28,498 nt of DNA from Syntrophaceae bacterium UBA5744 (GTDB lineage: Bacteria > Desulfobacterota > Syntrophia > Syntrophales > UBA2192), in assembly GCA_002419215.1 (NCBI GenBank), contig DIFQ01000105.1, positions 1 to 28,498 on the forward strand. Reading direction: 5' to 3'. The translations under genes were made by a program, and so were the position numbers. The notes under the pieces are model-generated. The model searched no databases. It was not told the DNA's origin and was given only the letters and a program-made list of their open reading frames with translations. Positions 21,364-28,498 of the stretch are shown one piece after another. The first letter of the stretch is position 1. The number at the start of each line of letters is the position of its first letter.

Positions 21364-22488
21364 CGCCACCGGTTCGTGATCGGGCATGGCGTCGCGGCCG
21401 ATGGCGTAAACTTTTCCTCCTCCGCCCAGGGTCTGGATGGCGGCGAAATCGATGAGGTCTTCATCGCCCTTTTTCGCGCCGGCGTGCAGGGCGGCCTTGC
21501 CGGTCTGCGAGTTGAAGGTGCCCCACTTCTCCTGGCCCACCTCCACAAAGAGATACCCGACCCGCCCGTGATGGGCGGCCGGCACGATCTCCTCGAGGTT
21601 GTTCGAGGCAAGGCCCGTCCCGATGGATTGCCGGTAGCGGACCCTGGCCTCCTCCTGCTCCTTGCGGAACCAGGGCTCGGCAATGGGCCAGGCCTGCGCA
21701 TGAAGCTCCTCGGCGCTCAACTGATCCGGGTTGCCGATGACAGCCGTCTCTGCCAGGGAGGGGCAGGTATTGACGTCCCGATACAGTGAAAAGACATAGT
21801 CAACCCCCGCGACGATCAGCGGGTCCCGCTCATCCTTCAGTGTAGCCCGGAGTATCTTGTCGACCTGCTGGAGGTAGCGAAGGACGCTTTCCTTGGTATA
21901 GACCTCGTCGGTCCACGATGTAGAGCCCCGCGGCCCTGTCCCCCCCGACGAGGAGGAGCGGGAACGGAGACGCTTGCTGGCTGCGTCGATCTTGAGCACT
22001 TCGTCGATGTTCCGGGGCAGGCCCTCGGGCCGGGTTTCCTTCACACCGTAGCGCGAGCATTCCAGCAGACGCACTTCTTTCTGGCTCAGGGCAAGCACGT
22101 AGAACCGGCCCTCCGTGTTGAACAGGGGCAGCAGGGGCTTTACATGGAACCTCTCGGCGAGTACGACGGACGGCTGGAAGTCCCCGGGGAGCCGGTAGGT
22201 CCGGAAGATATCGGGGCAGAGGAAAATGGCCAGGCCGCTCGACTGCTGGCGCCAGAAGGGATTGTTTTTCACGAGGGCCTGGACTGGCTCGAGAAGCTTT
22301 TCCACTTCGGCCGGTCTGCGGCCGCCCGTCAAGAGCCGGTCTTCGGCTTCCTTGAGCAGATTCTTGAGCCGGATGGCGTTCTGCTGAACCTCCGCGCCGG
22401 CCCTATGCGTGGGCATGAAAATGCTCAGGCACGGCGCCTTCCCCTTCTCGATGAGAAGCTTCAGTTCGTCTTTGGAAAGCTCGTTCAT
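21346..22488 (-). CDS. baeRF-family protein (bacterial archaeo-eukaryotic release factor homologue)
   Basis: A 380-residue protein that I recognise as a baeRF family member (baeRF3-like). Early LSIFMPTHRAGAEVQQNAIRLKNLL and AIFLCPDIFRTYRLP are typical. The C-terminal DEDLIDFAAIQTLGGGGKVYAI...VAALFRY resembles the L7Ae-like last domain of eRF1/aRF1. A serine-rich SRSSSS loop lies near residue 200. No GGQ peptidyl-hydrolysis motif is seen, so it is not a simple release factor; roles in ribosome rescue or modification are only proposed in the literature. The start has a strong GGAGGG site. It follows the GDPD gene by 41 bp on the same strand. Its stop lies in a perfect hairpin. Confidence 0.8.
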   Translation of the reverse strand: MNELSKDELKLLIEKGKAPCLSIFMPTHRAGAEVQQNAIRLKNLLKEAEDRLLTGGRRPAEVEKLLEPVQALVKNNPFWRQQSSGLAIFLCPDIFRTYRLPGDFQPSVVLAERFHVKPLLPLFNTEGRFYVLALSQKEVRLLECSRYGVKETRPEGLPRNIDEVLKIDAASKRLRSRSSSSGGTGPRGSTSWTDEVYTKESVLRYLQQVDKILRATLKDERDPLIVAGVDYVFSLYRDVNTCPSLAETAVIGNPDQLSAEELHAQAWPIAEPWFRKEQEEARVRYRQSIGTGLASNNLEEIVPAAHHGRVGYLFVEVGQEKWGTFNSQTGKAALHAGAKKGDEDLIDFAAIQTLGGGGKVYAIGRDAMPDHEPVAALFRY

Positions 22489-22529
22489 AAACCCTCCATC
22501 AACCCGTGTATTGGATGTCCGCCGACGGC

Positions 22530-23228
22530 TTAACCGTTCGGGGCCTTTTGCCCCTCCCGGACGGCCAGGGCGGCATCGGTGCGGTCCGTGATGATCCCTC
22601 CGATCCGGTCATCATCCAGGAGCCGTTTCATCTGCTGTGTGTCGTTCACGGTCCAGACGGCGATTTTCTTGCCTGCCCGCTTCATGCGCTCCAGCATCTC
22701 TCCTGCGGCCAGGCTCTGGACCGGTAGCAGCCAATCCGTGTCCCCTTCCAGGATCTCCGTTGTCAGGGCCTCAACATCGTTGAAGATCAGGCCGGTCCGG
22801 ACCTCGGAACGGCTTTGTTTGACCCTTGAAAGGCAGCCCGCGTGGAAAGAGCTCACGATGAAATCCGCCTCGTTCAGAAAGCCGCCGACAAGCCGGACGA
22901 TCTCCCGCTCATAGCCTTCCTCTTTCAGTTCGATGTCGAGACCGATCCTGCCGCGCGCCAGGGCGAGCACCTCTTCGAGCTCGGGGACGTAAAAGCCCAT
23001 GGACCGGGCAATGGCCCGGACGTCGCGAAAGGTCATTGCGTCGAGGGGTTTGCCCGCGATGTGCGGGTCATGGTGGATGACATAATGGCGGTCTCGCGTC
23101 CGTCTCACGTCGAACTCGATCATGTCCGCCCGCAGATCGATCGCTTTCTGGAAGGCCTCCAGGGTGTTCTCCCGCGCCGGGGAAGTTGCCCCCCGGTGAG
23201 CGATGACGAGCTTGTACTTTCCGTGCAA
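22530..23228 (-). CDS. glycerophosphodiester phosphodiesterase
   Basis: A TIM-barrel GDPD of about 232 residues. The catalytic signature is IAHRGATSPARENTLEAF (His and Arg plus the Glu of EN), followed by EFDVRRTRDRHYVIHHDP with the metal-binding Glu/Asp and second catalytic His. IGLDIELK and VWTVND are later barrel strands. It hydrolyses glycerophosphodiesters to glycerol 3-phosphate and an alcohol. No signal peptide is seen, so it should act in the cytoplasm. I start it at TTG 23228, eight bases after GGGGAAAGG. The frame is open to a GTG at 23285, but those 19 codons are basic and unlike the family. It is likely co-transcribed with the baeRF gene. Confidence 0.9.
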   Translation of the reverse strand: MHGKYKLVIAHRGATSPARENTLEAFQKAIDLRADMIEFDVRRTRDRHYVIHHDPHIAGKPLDAMTFRDVRAIARSMGFYVPELEEVLALARGRIGLDIELKEEGYEREIVRLVGGFLNEADFIVSSFHAGCLSRVKQSRSEVRTGLIFNDVEALTTEILEGDTDWLLPVQSLAAGEMLERMKRAGKKIAVWTVNDTQQMKRLLDDDRIGGIITDRTDAALAVREGQKAPNG

Positions 23229-23287
23229 CGTGAAAGCCTTTCCCCGGGTCCGTTTACAACCCCGGAGGTGAGGCACTTTTAACACGT

Positions 23288-23381
23288 GAAGTTAGGAAGC
23301 GCGGAAGAGCAGAAGAGCGGAGTCGATATCAATTCTCTTTGTCCTGAGCCGCTCTTCCTCACTTCCGATCTTCCGCTCTTC
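23288..23381. repeat. 8-bp tandem arrays in inverted orientation (GAAG / CTTC family), copy 3
   Basis: Left arm: four octamers GAAGNNNN at 23288-23319. Right arm: four octamers ending in CTTC at 23350-23381. GAAGAGCGG (23312-23320) pairs perfectly with CCGCTCTTC (23349-23357), and the arms can pair in other registers. The layout, 4+4 units with a 30-bp spacer, parallels the array at 19090. It begins upstream of the GDPD gene and 70-160 bp downstream of the cupin stop. Confidence 0.8.
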
Positions 23382-23453
23382 ACCGACTCGAAGCCGTATG
23401 ATGAACATATCGTCAGGACCAGGCATCACCCCGCGGGCAAGTCGGGTAACCGT

Positions 23454-23798
23454 TCAGCCGCGGATCATGACCAGCATCATCTTGAACGGCCCTGCCGCCT
23501 TGAGCGCGTGGGGCTCATGGGCGGGCATGATGATCATCTCCCCTTTTTTCACGGCCTTCGCATTGCCGGAAATCGTGATCTCCGCCTGCCCGTCCAGGAT
23601 GCACACGAGCGCGTCAAACGGCGCCGTGTGCTCGCTCAACCCCTGCCCCTCGTCGAAAGCAAACAGGGTGACCGTGCCGGTCTTTTGCTGAATGACGGCA
23701 CGGCTCACGACCGAACCGGCCTGGTATTCGACCAGCCGGGCCATGTCGATCACCTTTGCGGTGAGGGGCTCTTTTTTGTCCTGAATCGTGGTGACCAT
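23454..23798 (-). CDS. small cupin-domain protein
   Basis: A 114-residue single cupin barrel. It has the two cupin motif regions, SEHTAPFDALVCILDGQAEITISG and KKGEMIIMPAHEPHAL, with histidines and a glutamate placed for binding a metal or small molecule. Small cupins of this type range from enzymes to sensors, and the function cannot be told. AAAGGAG is placed well before the ATG at 23798. Flanked on both sides by repeat arrays (23288-23381 and 23988-24041), so it appears to be transcribed on its own. Confidence 0.88.
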   Translation of the reverse strand: MVTTIQDKKEPLTAKVIDMARLVEYQAGSVVSRAVIQQKTGTVTLFAFDEGQGLSEHTAPFDALVCILDGQAEITISGNAKAVKKGEMIIMPAHEPHALKAAGPFKMMLVMIRG

Positions 23799-23987
23799 GC
23801 AGAAGGCTCCTTTCGGTGAGACGACCCCCTTTGCGATACAGGAGCGGGGAATCGTGAGATGCGACTGGACCCGGGCGTGTCTGGATCTAAAAATAACAGA
23901 ACTCCGCGGAGGTTGTCAAGGTTGCCGCCCCTGCATGGTTCCCGAAGAAAACGCATCCGGCGTTCGGGGAATGTAAAAAAACAGGCC

Positions 23988-24041
23988 CGAGGTCCGAGGA
24001 ACGAGGCAAGACCATAAAATCCTCGAACCTCGATCCTCGCG
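23988..24041. repeat. 7-bp tandem arrays in inverted orientation (CGAGGNN / CCTCGNN)
   Basis: Left arm: three heptads CGAGGNN (23988-24008). A 12-bp spacer follows. Right arm: three heptads CCTCGNN (24021-24041). The first five bases of each unit are complementary between arms, giving a hairpin. It lies 38 bp downstream of the FprA stop codon. Confidence 0.78.
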
Positions 24042-24078
24042 TCGCCATCCTGAGCCTGTGGAAGGGCTCGATCCTTCC

Positions 24079-25266
24079 CTACGCCTTCACGGCCTTCGCC
24101 ACCTCTTTGCCGAGATTGGCACAGGCATCGAGATCGGCCGGTCTCGGCTGCCACTTGGCTCTCACGCCGGGACAGGCCACGGGGACCTTGCACCGCTGCA
24201 GGTGCTCCTCGATGACCTTCACCGACTCGCCGCTCCATCCGTAGGATCCGAAGGCCGCGCCGATCTTGTTCTGGAACCGCAGCCCCCTGAGGTCTTCCAG
24301 GATCGGCGAGATCGTCGGAAGGACGCCCTGGTTCACCGTGCAGGAGCCGACGATCACGGCCCTTGTCTTGAAGATCTCCGTGATGACGTCGTTGCGGTCC
24401 GTGACGGCCATGTGGAAGATCTTGTAGGGAACGCCCTCGGCGGCAAGACCGTCGCCCACGGCCTCGGCCATTTTTCGCGTCGCCTCCCACATGGTGTCGT
24501 AGAGGATGACGGCGGTTTTCTCCGGCGCCTGGGCCGCCCATTCCTTGTACTTCTTTACGATCTGCAGGGGGTCCTTGCGCCAGATGACCCCGTGGCTCGG
24601 CGCGATCATGTCCACGGGCAGGCCGAGTGCAAGCACCTCGTCGATCTTCTTCGAAACGAGCGGGCTGAAGGGGGTGAGGATGTTGGCGTAGTACTTGATG
24701 GCCTCCTCGTAGAGCTCCTCCTGATCCACCTGGTCGTTGAAGCGATAGGCCGTTGCGTAATGCTGGCCGAAGGCGTCATTGGGCATGAGCAGGTTGCGGC
24801 CCGCCAGGTAGGTGAACATGCTGTCGGGCCAGTGGAGCATCGTCGCCTCGATGAATACGAGCTCGTTTTTCCCGATGGGGATGCGGTCGCCCGTCTTGAC
24901 GGCCCGGAACTTCCAGGGCTGGTGGTAGAGCCCCTCGATGCTCTCCATGCCCCGCTTGGAAACGATGAGCTCGGCGTTGGGCACGTACTGCATGATGAGG
25001 GGAAGCCCGCCCGAGTGATCGGGCTCGGCGTGGTTGGCAACGACGATGTCGATCTTCGCCGGGTCGATGACGGCCTTGATGTTCTCGAGCCACTTCTCTT
25101 TGAAAGGGGCCCAGGCGGTGTCGATCAGAACGGTCTTCTCGTCCCGGATGAGATAGGAATTATAGGTGGAACCCCGGTGGGTCGAGAGCTCGTGGCCGTG
25201 AAACTTGCGCAGGCTCCAGTCGACGATCCCCACCCAGTAGACATCCTTCATCAACTCCGTAACCAT
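24079..25266 (-). CDS. FprA-family A-type flavodiiron protein
   Basis: A 395-residue flavodiiron protein: an N-terminal metallo-beta-lactamase-like domain (about 1-248) and a C-terminal flavodoxin domain (about 250-393). Diiron ligands are His79, Glu81, Asp83 and His84 in NHAEPDHSGG, His145 in MLHWPDS, Asp164 in NDAFGQH and His225 in SHG. YDTMWEATRKMAEA starts the FMN-binding loop, and GSCTVNQGVLP and FGSYGWSG are further FMN contacts. These enzymes reduce O2 to water (or NO to N2O) with electrons from rubredoxin or similar carriers in anaerobes. No rubredoxin or flavin-reductase domain is fused. GGGAGG before ATG 25266 fixes the start. It is functionally linked with the SOD at 3003-3632. Confidence 0.94.
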   Translation of the reverse strand: MVTELMKDVYWVGIVDWSLRKFHGHELSTHRGSTYNSYLIRDEKTVLIDTAWAPFKEKWLENIKAVIDPAKIDIVVANHAEPDHSGGLPLIMQYVPNAELIVSKRGMESIEGLYHQPWKFRAVKTGDRIPIGKNELVFIEATMLHWPDSMFTYLAGRNLLMPNDAFGQHYATAYRFNDQVDQEELYEEAIKYYANILTPFSPLVSKKIDEVLALGLPVDMIAPSHGVIWRKDPLQIVKKYKEWAAQAPEKTAVILYDTMWEATRKMAEAVGDGLAAEGVPYKIFHMAVTDRNDVITEIFKTRAVIVGSCTVNQGVLPTISPILEDLRGLRFQNKIGAAFGSYGWSGESVKVIEEHLQRCKVPVACPGVRAKWQPRPADLDACANLGKEVAKAVKA

Positions 25267-25389
25267 TCGAAACCTCCCGATATTGAAGTGTTTATTCTAT
25301 TCATCGTTTATATTTTACCTCATCTGAAGCGCCGTGATAAAGAGGCAAAATGCCTTGCCCGGATTCTGCAACCATGTCGAACTATTTGC

Positions 25390-25418
25390 TTGACATCTCC
25401 TGCCGTTTAGATTAGTCT
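25390..25418 (+). promoter_or_regulatory. sigma70-type promoter for the cold-shock gene
   Basis: A consensus TTGACA (25390-25395) is separated by 17 bp from TAGTCT (25413-25418) and reads towards the cold-shock gene. It implies a leader of about 175 nt, a length typical of cold-shock mRNAs. It accounts, with the hairpin below, for the 25267-25599 gap. Confidence 0.6.
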
Positions 25419-25505
25419 ACCACTCGACCTGACGGCGACAGATAGCGAACCGGCAGGGTGCAGTAAAAGTTAGGGGACACGCAGTTTGAGGTTTGAGGTT
25501 TTTTT

Positions 25506-25538
25506 ACCACCACACTCGCACGGGTCTGGTGGTTTTTT
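25506..25538 (+). terminator. intrinsic terminator-like hairpin inside the cold-shock leader
   Basis: ACCACCA (25506-25512) pairs with TGGTGGT (25527-25533), with an inner ACTC/GGGT stem, and is followed by a T-run ending at 25538. This is a good Rho-independent terminator placed between the promoter and the cold-shock gene. A two-unit TTTGAGG repeat and T7 run lie just before it. Either it terminates an unseen short transcript or it is an attenuator. Confidence 0.6.
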
Positions 25539-25599
25539 ACTTTCTGCCAAAGCTGACATCCGACTTTTACGGGAAATCTGAGAAAGGAGGATGGAAGCG

Positions 25600-25803
25600 A
25601 TGTCAGAAGGTACCGTGAAGTGGTTCAACGAGCAGAAGGGCTTCGGGTTCATCCAGATGGACGACGGTGGCGACATTTTCGTTCACTACAGCGCCATCCA
25701 AACCCGGGGGTTCCGGACCCTGCGGGAAGGTCAGCGCGTGGCGTTTGAAGTCACCGATGGACAGAAAGGCCCCGCAGCCGCAAACGTGCAGGTCTTGGCC
25801 TAA
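25600..25803 (+). CDS. cold-shock domain protein (CspA family)
   Basis: A 67-residue single cold-shock domain. RNP1 is KGFGFIQ and RNP2 is DIFVHYSAI, with TVKWFNEQ at the N-terminus. It binds single-stranded RNA and DNA and acts as an RNA chaperone or antiterminator. I start it at ATG 25600 (MSEGTVKW), nine bases after AAAGGAGG. An in-frame ATG at 25591 directly abuts the ribosome-binding site. It is monocistronic: a promoter with TTGACA lies upstream with a long leader, and a strong terminator follows 20 bp after the stop. Confidence 0.95.
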   Translation: MSEGTVKWFNEQKGFGFIQMDDGGDIFVHYSAIQTRGFRTLREGQRVAFEVTDGQKGPAAANVQVLA

Positions 25804-25823
25804 ATAACGGATCATGAATGATG

Positions 25824-25857
25824 GGCACCTCGGTGCAAATCGAGGTGCCTTTTTTTT
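25824..25857 (+). terminator. Rho-independent terminator after the cold-shock gene
   Basis: GGCACCTCG and CGAGGTGCC form a perfect 9-bp stem with an 8-nt loop, followed by eight Ts. It is the clearest classical terminator in the window, and the contrast with the repeat-type 3' ends elsewhere is notable. Confidence 0.93.
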
Positions 25858-25914
25858 CGGGGGGATCATCGAATCCCCCCGCAGCAGTTTATAAAGGGCA
25901 AAGAAAGAACGGGA

Positions 25915-27756
25915 ATGCGCAAACCAAATATCAGAAATATCGCCATCATCGCTCACGTCGACCACGGCAAGACAACGCTCGTGGATGCCATGCTCAGGCA
26001 GAGCGGCATCTTCAGGTCCAATCAGGAACTCGTGGAGCGCGTCATGGACTCCATGGATCTCGAGCGCGAGCGCGGCATCACGATCATGGCGAAGAACACC
26101 GCCGTCTGGTACGGCACAACCAAGATCAACATCGTGGACACTCCGGGCCACGCCGATTTCGGCGGCGAGGTGGAGCGAAGCCTCAACCTCGTCGACGGGG
26201 CGATCCTGCTGGTCGACGCCAGCGAAGGGCCCCTGCCCCAGACGCGCTTCGTCCTGAAGAAGGCTTTGGCAAAGTCGCTGCCCATCATTCTCGTCATCAA
26301 CAAGATCGACCGGGGAGACGCCCGCATCGAGGCCGTCGTCAGCGAGGTCTACGATCTCTTCATCGACCTCGACGCGAGCGAGGAGCAGATCGAGTTCCCC
26401 ATCCTCTACACGAACGCCAAGCTGGGGGTTGCCCATCATAAGCCGGGGGACGATTCCTCCAACCTGCTGCCCCTTTTCGAGACGATTGTCACCCGCATTC
26501 CGGGTCCCGAGGGAAGCGACGACGAAGTCCCGCAGTTCCTCGTCACAAACCTGGATTACGATTCCTACGTGGGCCAGATCGGCCTCGGCAGAATGATGAA
26601 CGGGATTTTGGAAATGAACCGCGGGTACACCCTCTGCGGCGCGGACCAGAATGTCGCCGGCGTCAAATTCTCGGCCCTCTACACGTTCCACGGGCTCAAG
26701 AAGAAGACGGTCGATCGGGTCGAGTCAGGCGACATCATCGCCGTTGCCGGCGTGTCCGGCATCAGCGTCGGGGATACGATTACCGCCCTGGAGAACCCGA
26801 AGCCCCTGCCCCGCATCCGGATCGATGAGCCCACCGTCTCCATGATTTTTTACGTCAACAACAGCCCCTTCGCAGGTCGCGAAGGGAAATACCTCACCTC
26901 GCGCCACCTGCGGGAGCGCCTCGAGCGGGAGTCGCTGCGCAACATCGCCATCCGGGTGAACCCCATGCCCGACAGGGCCGATGCCTTCGAGGTGTGCGGG
27001 CGAGGAGAGCTGCAGATGGCCATCCTCATCGAGACGATGCGCAGGGAGGGCTACGAGTTCATGGTCTCCCGGCCCACCGCCATCACCCGCAGGGAGGAGG
27101 GAAAGCTCTTCGAGCCCACGGAGCGCCTTTTCCTGGACGTCCCCGAGGAATTCACCGGCGTGGTGACGGAGAAGATCTCGACGCGTAAGGGGCGGATGAT
27201 GAATCTCATCAACAAGGGGAGCGGCCGCGTCTATCTCGAGTTCGTGATCCCCTCGCGCGGGCTCATCGGTTTTCGCAGCCACTTCCTCACCGACACGAAG
27301 GGCGCCGGCGTCATGAACACCCTCTTCGAGGGCTATGAGCCCTGGGCAGGACCCATCCCTCAGCGGGCCAACGGCACCCTCGTGGCCGACCGCGTCGGCA
27401 AGGTGACACCCTACGCGAGTTTCGCCATGGCCGACCGCGGGGAGCTTTTCCTGGAGGTGGGCACCGAGGTCTACTGCGGGATGATCGTCGGGGAACGCAA
27501 CCGCACGGGCGATCTCGACGTGAACATCGTCAAGGAGAAAAAGCTCACCAACATGCGCAGCGCCACATCCGACACGACCGTCACCCTGAGGCCGCCGAGG
27601 CTCCTGTCCCTGGACCAGTCCATCGAGTTTCTCGCCGAGGACGAACTGGTCGAGGTGACCCCGGAGCACGTCCGCCTCAGGAAAATGGAGTTCGACCCCG
27701 CCAAGCGCCTGTCCATGAAGCGAAAGGAAGGGCGAATGGCCAACTCGGATTCTTAA
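25915..27756 (+). CDS. typA: translational GTPase TypA/BipA
   Basis: A 613-residue ribosome-binding GTPase, standard length for TypA. GTPase motifs: AHVDHGKTT (13-21, G1), RGITI (switch I/G2), DTPGHADF (G3), NKID (G4). The later EF-G-like domains and the C-terminal domain (SRGLIGFRSHFLTDTKGAG, QRANGTLVADR) are complete. It associates with the ribosome and aids growth and 50S assembly under stress, including low temperature, which matches the adjacent cold-shock gene only by location. The ATG at 25915 has a modest ribosome-binding site (GGGA close before). It is separated from the cold-shock gene by a terminator and ends 77 bp before the YchF-like gene. Confidence 0.96.
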   Translation: MRKPNIRNIAIIAHVDHGKTTLVDAMLRQSGIFRSNQELVERVMDSMDLERERGITIMAKNTAVWYGTTKINIVDTPGHADFGGEVERSLNLVDGAILLVDASEGPLPQTRFVLKKALAKSLPIILVINKIDRGDARIEAVVSEVYDLFIDLDASEEQIEFPILYTNAKLGVAHHKPGDDSSNLLPLFETIVTRIPGPEGSDDEVPQFLVTNLDYDSYVGQIGLGRMMNGILEMNRGYTLCGADQNVAGVKFSALYTFHGLKKKTVDRVESGDIIAVAGVSGISVGDTITALENPKPLPRIRIDEPTVSMIFYVNNSPFAGREGKYLTSRHLRERLERESLRNIAIRVNPMPDRADAFEVCGRGELQMAILIETMRREGYEFMVSRPTAITRREEGKLFEPTERLFLDVPEEFTGVVTEKISTRKGRMMNLINKGSGRVYLEFVIPSRGLIGFRSHFLTDTKGAGVMNTLFEGYEPWAGPIPQRANGTLVADRVGKVTPYASFAMADRGELFLEVGTEVYCGMIVGERNRTGDLDVNIVKEKKLTNMRSATSDTTVTLRPPRLLSLDQSIEFLAEDELVEVTPEHVRLRKMEFDPAKRLSMKRKEGRMANSDS

Positions 27757-27790
27757 TCAGAAGGTAAGAGGGCTGTTCACGCAATAAACA

Positions 27791-27807
27791 TCCGGTCATC
27801 AACCGGA
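27791..27807 (+). other. small hairpin between typA and the YchF-like gene
   Basis: TCCGGT-CATCA-ACCGGA, a 6-bp stem followed by CAATTTT. It may be a weak terminator for typA or a processing site. Confidence 0.4.
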
Positions 27808-27833
27808 CAATTTTGAAAGGTCAATCACAGCAC

Positions 27834-28498
27834 ATGTTTGTCTCCATCATCGGTACCCCGGCATCGGGTAAAACGACATTTTTCAAGGCGCTCTCCGGTG
27901 CAAACGGCAACGGGGGCGGCAACGGCCATCCCTCCGTCCGCATCGAAGTGCCCGACGAGCGGATCGATGCACTGACGAAGATCTTCAACCCGCGCAAGAC
28001 GACCTATTCGCGCCTCGACGTGACGGACACGGTAGCCATCCGCGAGGGCGAGGTCAAAAACGAAACGCTGGACGCCAAGTCCCTCCAGCAGATCCGGCAA
28101 AGCGACGCCGTGCTGCTGGTGCTGCGACACTTCGACAACGGGCATGCCGCCGACCCCTTCGGCGATTTTCAGCGCGTCCAGGAAGAGTTCATCCTGGCCG
28201 ACATGGTCCAGACCGAAGGCCGCCTCGAGCGGCTGCGAAAGCAGAACGCCCTCAAGCCCCAGCCGGCCCTGCAGCAGGAGCAGGCGCTTCTCGAGCAGTG
28301 CCTCGCGCACCTCGAGGCGGGCAGCCCCCTGGGCACGCTGCCCCTGTCCTGCGAGGACGACAAGAAGATCCGCGGCTTTTTGTTTCTGTCGCGCAAGCCC
28401 ATGATGATCGTCGTCAACTGCGTCGAGGCGAGGCTCGCCGAGGCCGAGACGATCGCCTCGCAGCTGCGCGAGCAGCTGCCGGCACACATCCCCGTGGT
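27834..28498 (+). CDS. divergent YchF-like GTP/ATP-binding protein (3' part beyond window)
   Basis: The first 221 residues are visible. Homology to YchF (Obg-related, ribosome-associated ATPase) is seen in VPDERIDALTKIFNPRKTT, the LLVLRHFDN segment, the helical EEFILADMVQTEGRLERL arm and the KPMMIVVN stretch. A Walker A loop is intact as GTPASGKTT (7-15). Canonical YchF has GLPNVGKST, a NYPFxTIxPN switch I and DIAGL in G3. Here switch I is replaced by a short Gly/Asn-rich linker (about residues 22-31) and G3 reads DVTDT (62-66). It is therefore a divergent paralogue, possibly altered in hydrolysis. The ATG at 27834 has GAAAGG about 12 bases upstream. It is on the same strand as typA. Confidence 0.82.
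   Translation, partial: MFVSIIGTPASGKTTFFKALSGANGNGGGNGHPSVRIEVPDERIDALTKIFNPRKTTYSRLDVTDTVAIREGEVKNETLDAKSLQQIRQSDAVLLVLRHFDNGHAADPFGDFQRVQEEFILADMVQTEGRLERLRKQNALKPQPALQQEQALLEQCLAHLEAGSPLGTLPLSCEDDKKIRGFLFLSRKPMMIVVNCVEARLAEAETIASQLREQLPAHIPV

Noticed and set aside
23288..23381. CRISPR array
   Set aside because: Units are 8 bp with no spacers and appear in inverted arms; CRISPR repeats are 23-47 bp with unique spacers.

Overview
The window is GC-rich, densely coded bacterial chromosome, most likely from an anaerobic member of the former Deltaproteobacteria (Desulfobacterota, possibly Syntrophales-like). That placement is inferred from gene content: an FprA-type oxygen/NO reductase flavoprotein, an SOD of archaeal-like appearance, a phenylacetate-CoA-ligase/ACT-protein pair, an HD-GYP regulator and an apparent UGA-selenocysteine gene. 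There is no rRNA, tRNA, CRISPR array, IS element or phage gene. Most of the window is housekeeping and stress genes, and the unusual material lies in one gene and in the intergenic DNA.

Layout. 1-3632 (minus): a DUF255/YyaL thioredoxin-domain protein cut by the left edge, a TIGR01777 epimerase, an FMN-binding split-barrel protein and superoxide dismutase. 3977-9009 (plus): a four-PAS HD-GYP protein, a class III aminotransferase, a LOG-family protein and a small lipoprotein. 9152-14182 (minus): a NUDIX/RsbRD-N fusion coupled to a methyltransferase, then a PaaI-like thioesterase, a double-ACT protein and PaaK, then a PsiE-like membrane protein. 14318-16964 (plus): copZ-copA copper export behind a recognisable sigma70-type promoter. 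17192-25266 (minus): a thioredoxin-like gene with an in-frame TGA at the first redox cysteine position, an SRAP peptidase, a CoA-binding protein, a MATE transporter, a baeRF protein, a GDPD, a cupin and FprA. 25600-28498 (plus): a cold-shock protein, TypA/BipA and the start of a divergent YchF-like GTPase.

Two observations stand out. First, the gene at 17192-17761 reads through a TGA in a U-x-x-C arrangement, and the UGA is followed at the expected distance by a hairpin that fits the bacterial SECIS pattern, so it is probably a selenoprotein that ordinary gene callers truncate. Second, the gaps just downstream of stop codons repeatedly hold short imperfect tandem arrays with units of 7, 8 or 9 bp. 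Several arrays are followed by the same unit in reverse complement, making hairpins whose arms are themselves tandem repeats. About ten loci share this architecture with different unit sequences, which suggests a common way of generating or using them at mRNA 3' ends.

The intergenic DNA also holds a two-copy dispersed hairpin repeat (3702-3767 and 18267-18330), a 121-bp palindromic element (11251-11371), an AAAATCCCCC inverted repeat (21200-21247) and a roughly 140-nt structured segment closed by an 8-bp stem (17891-18031). Functions are assigned from remembered family motifs; no database search was possible.
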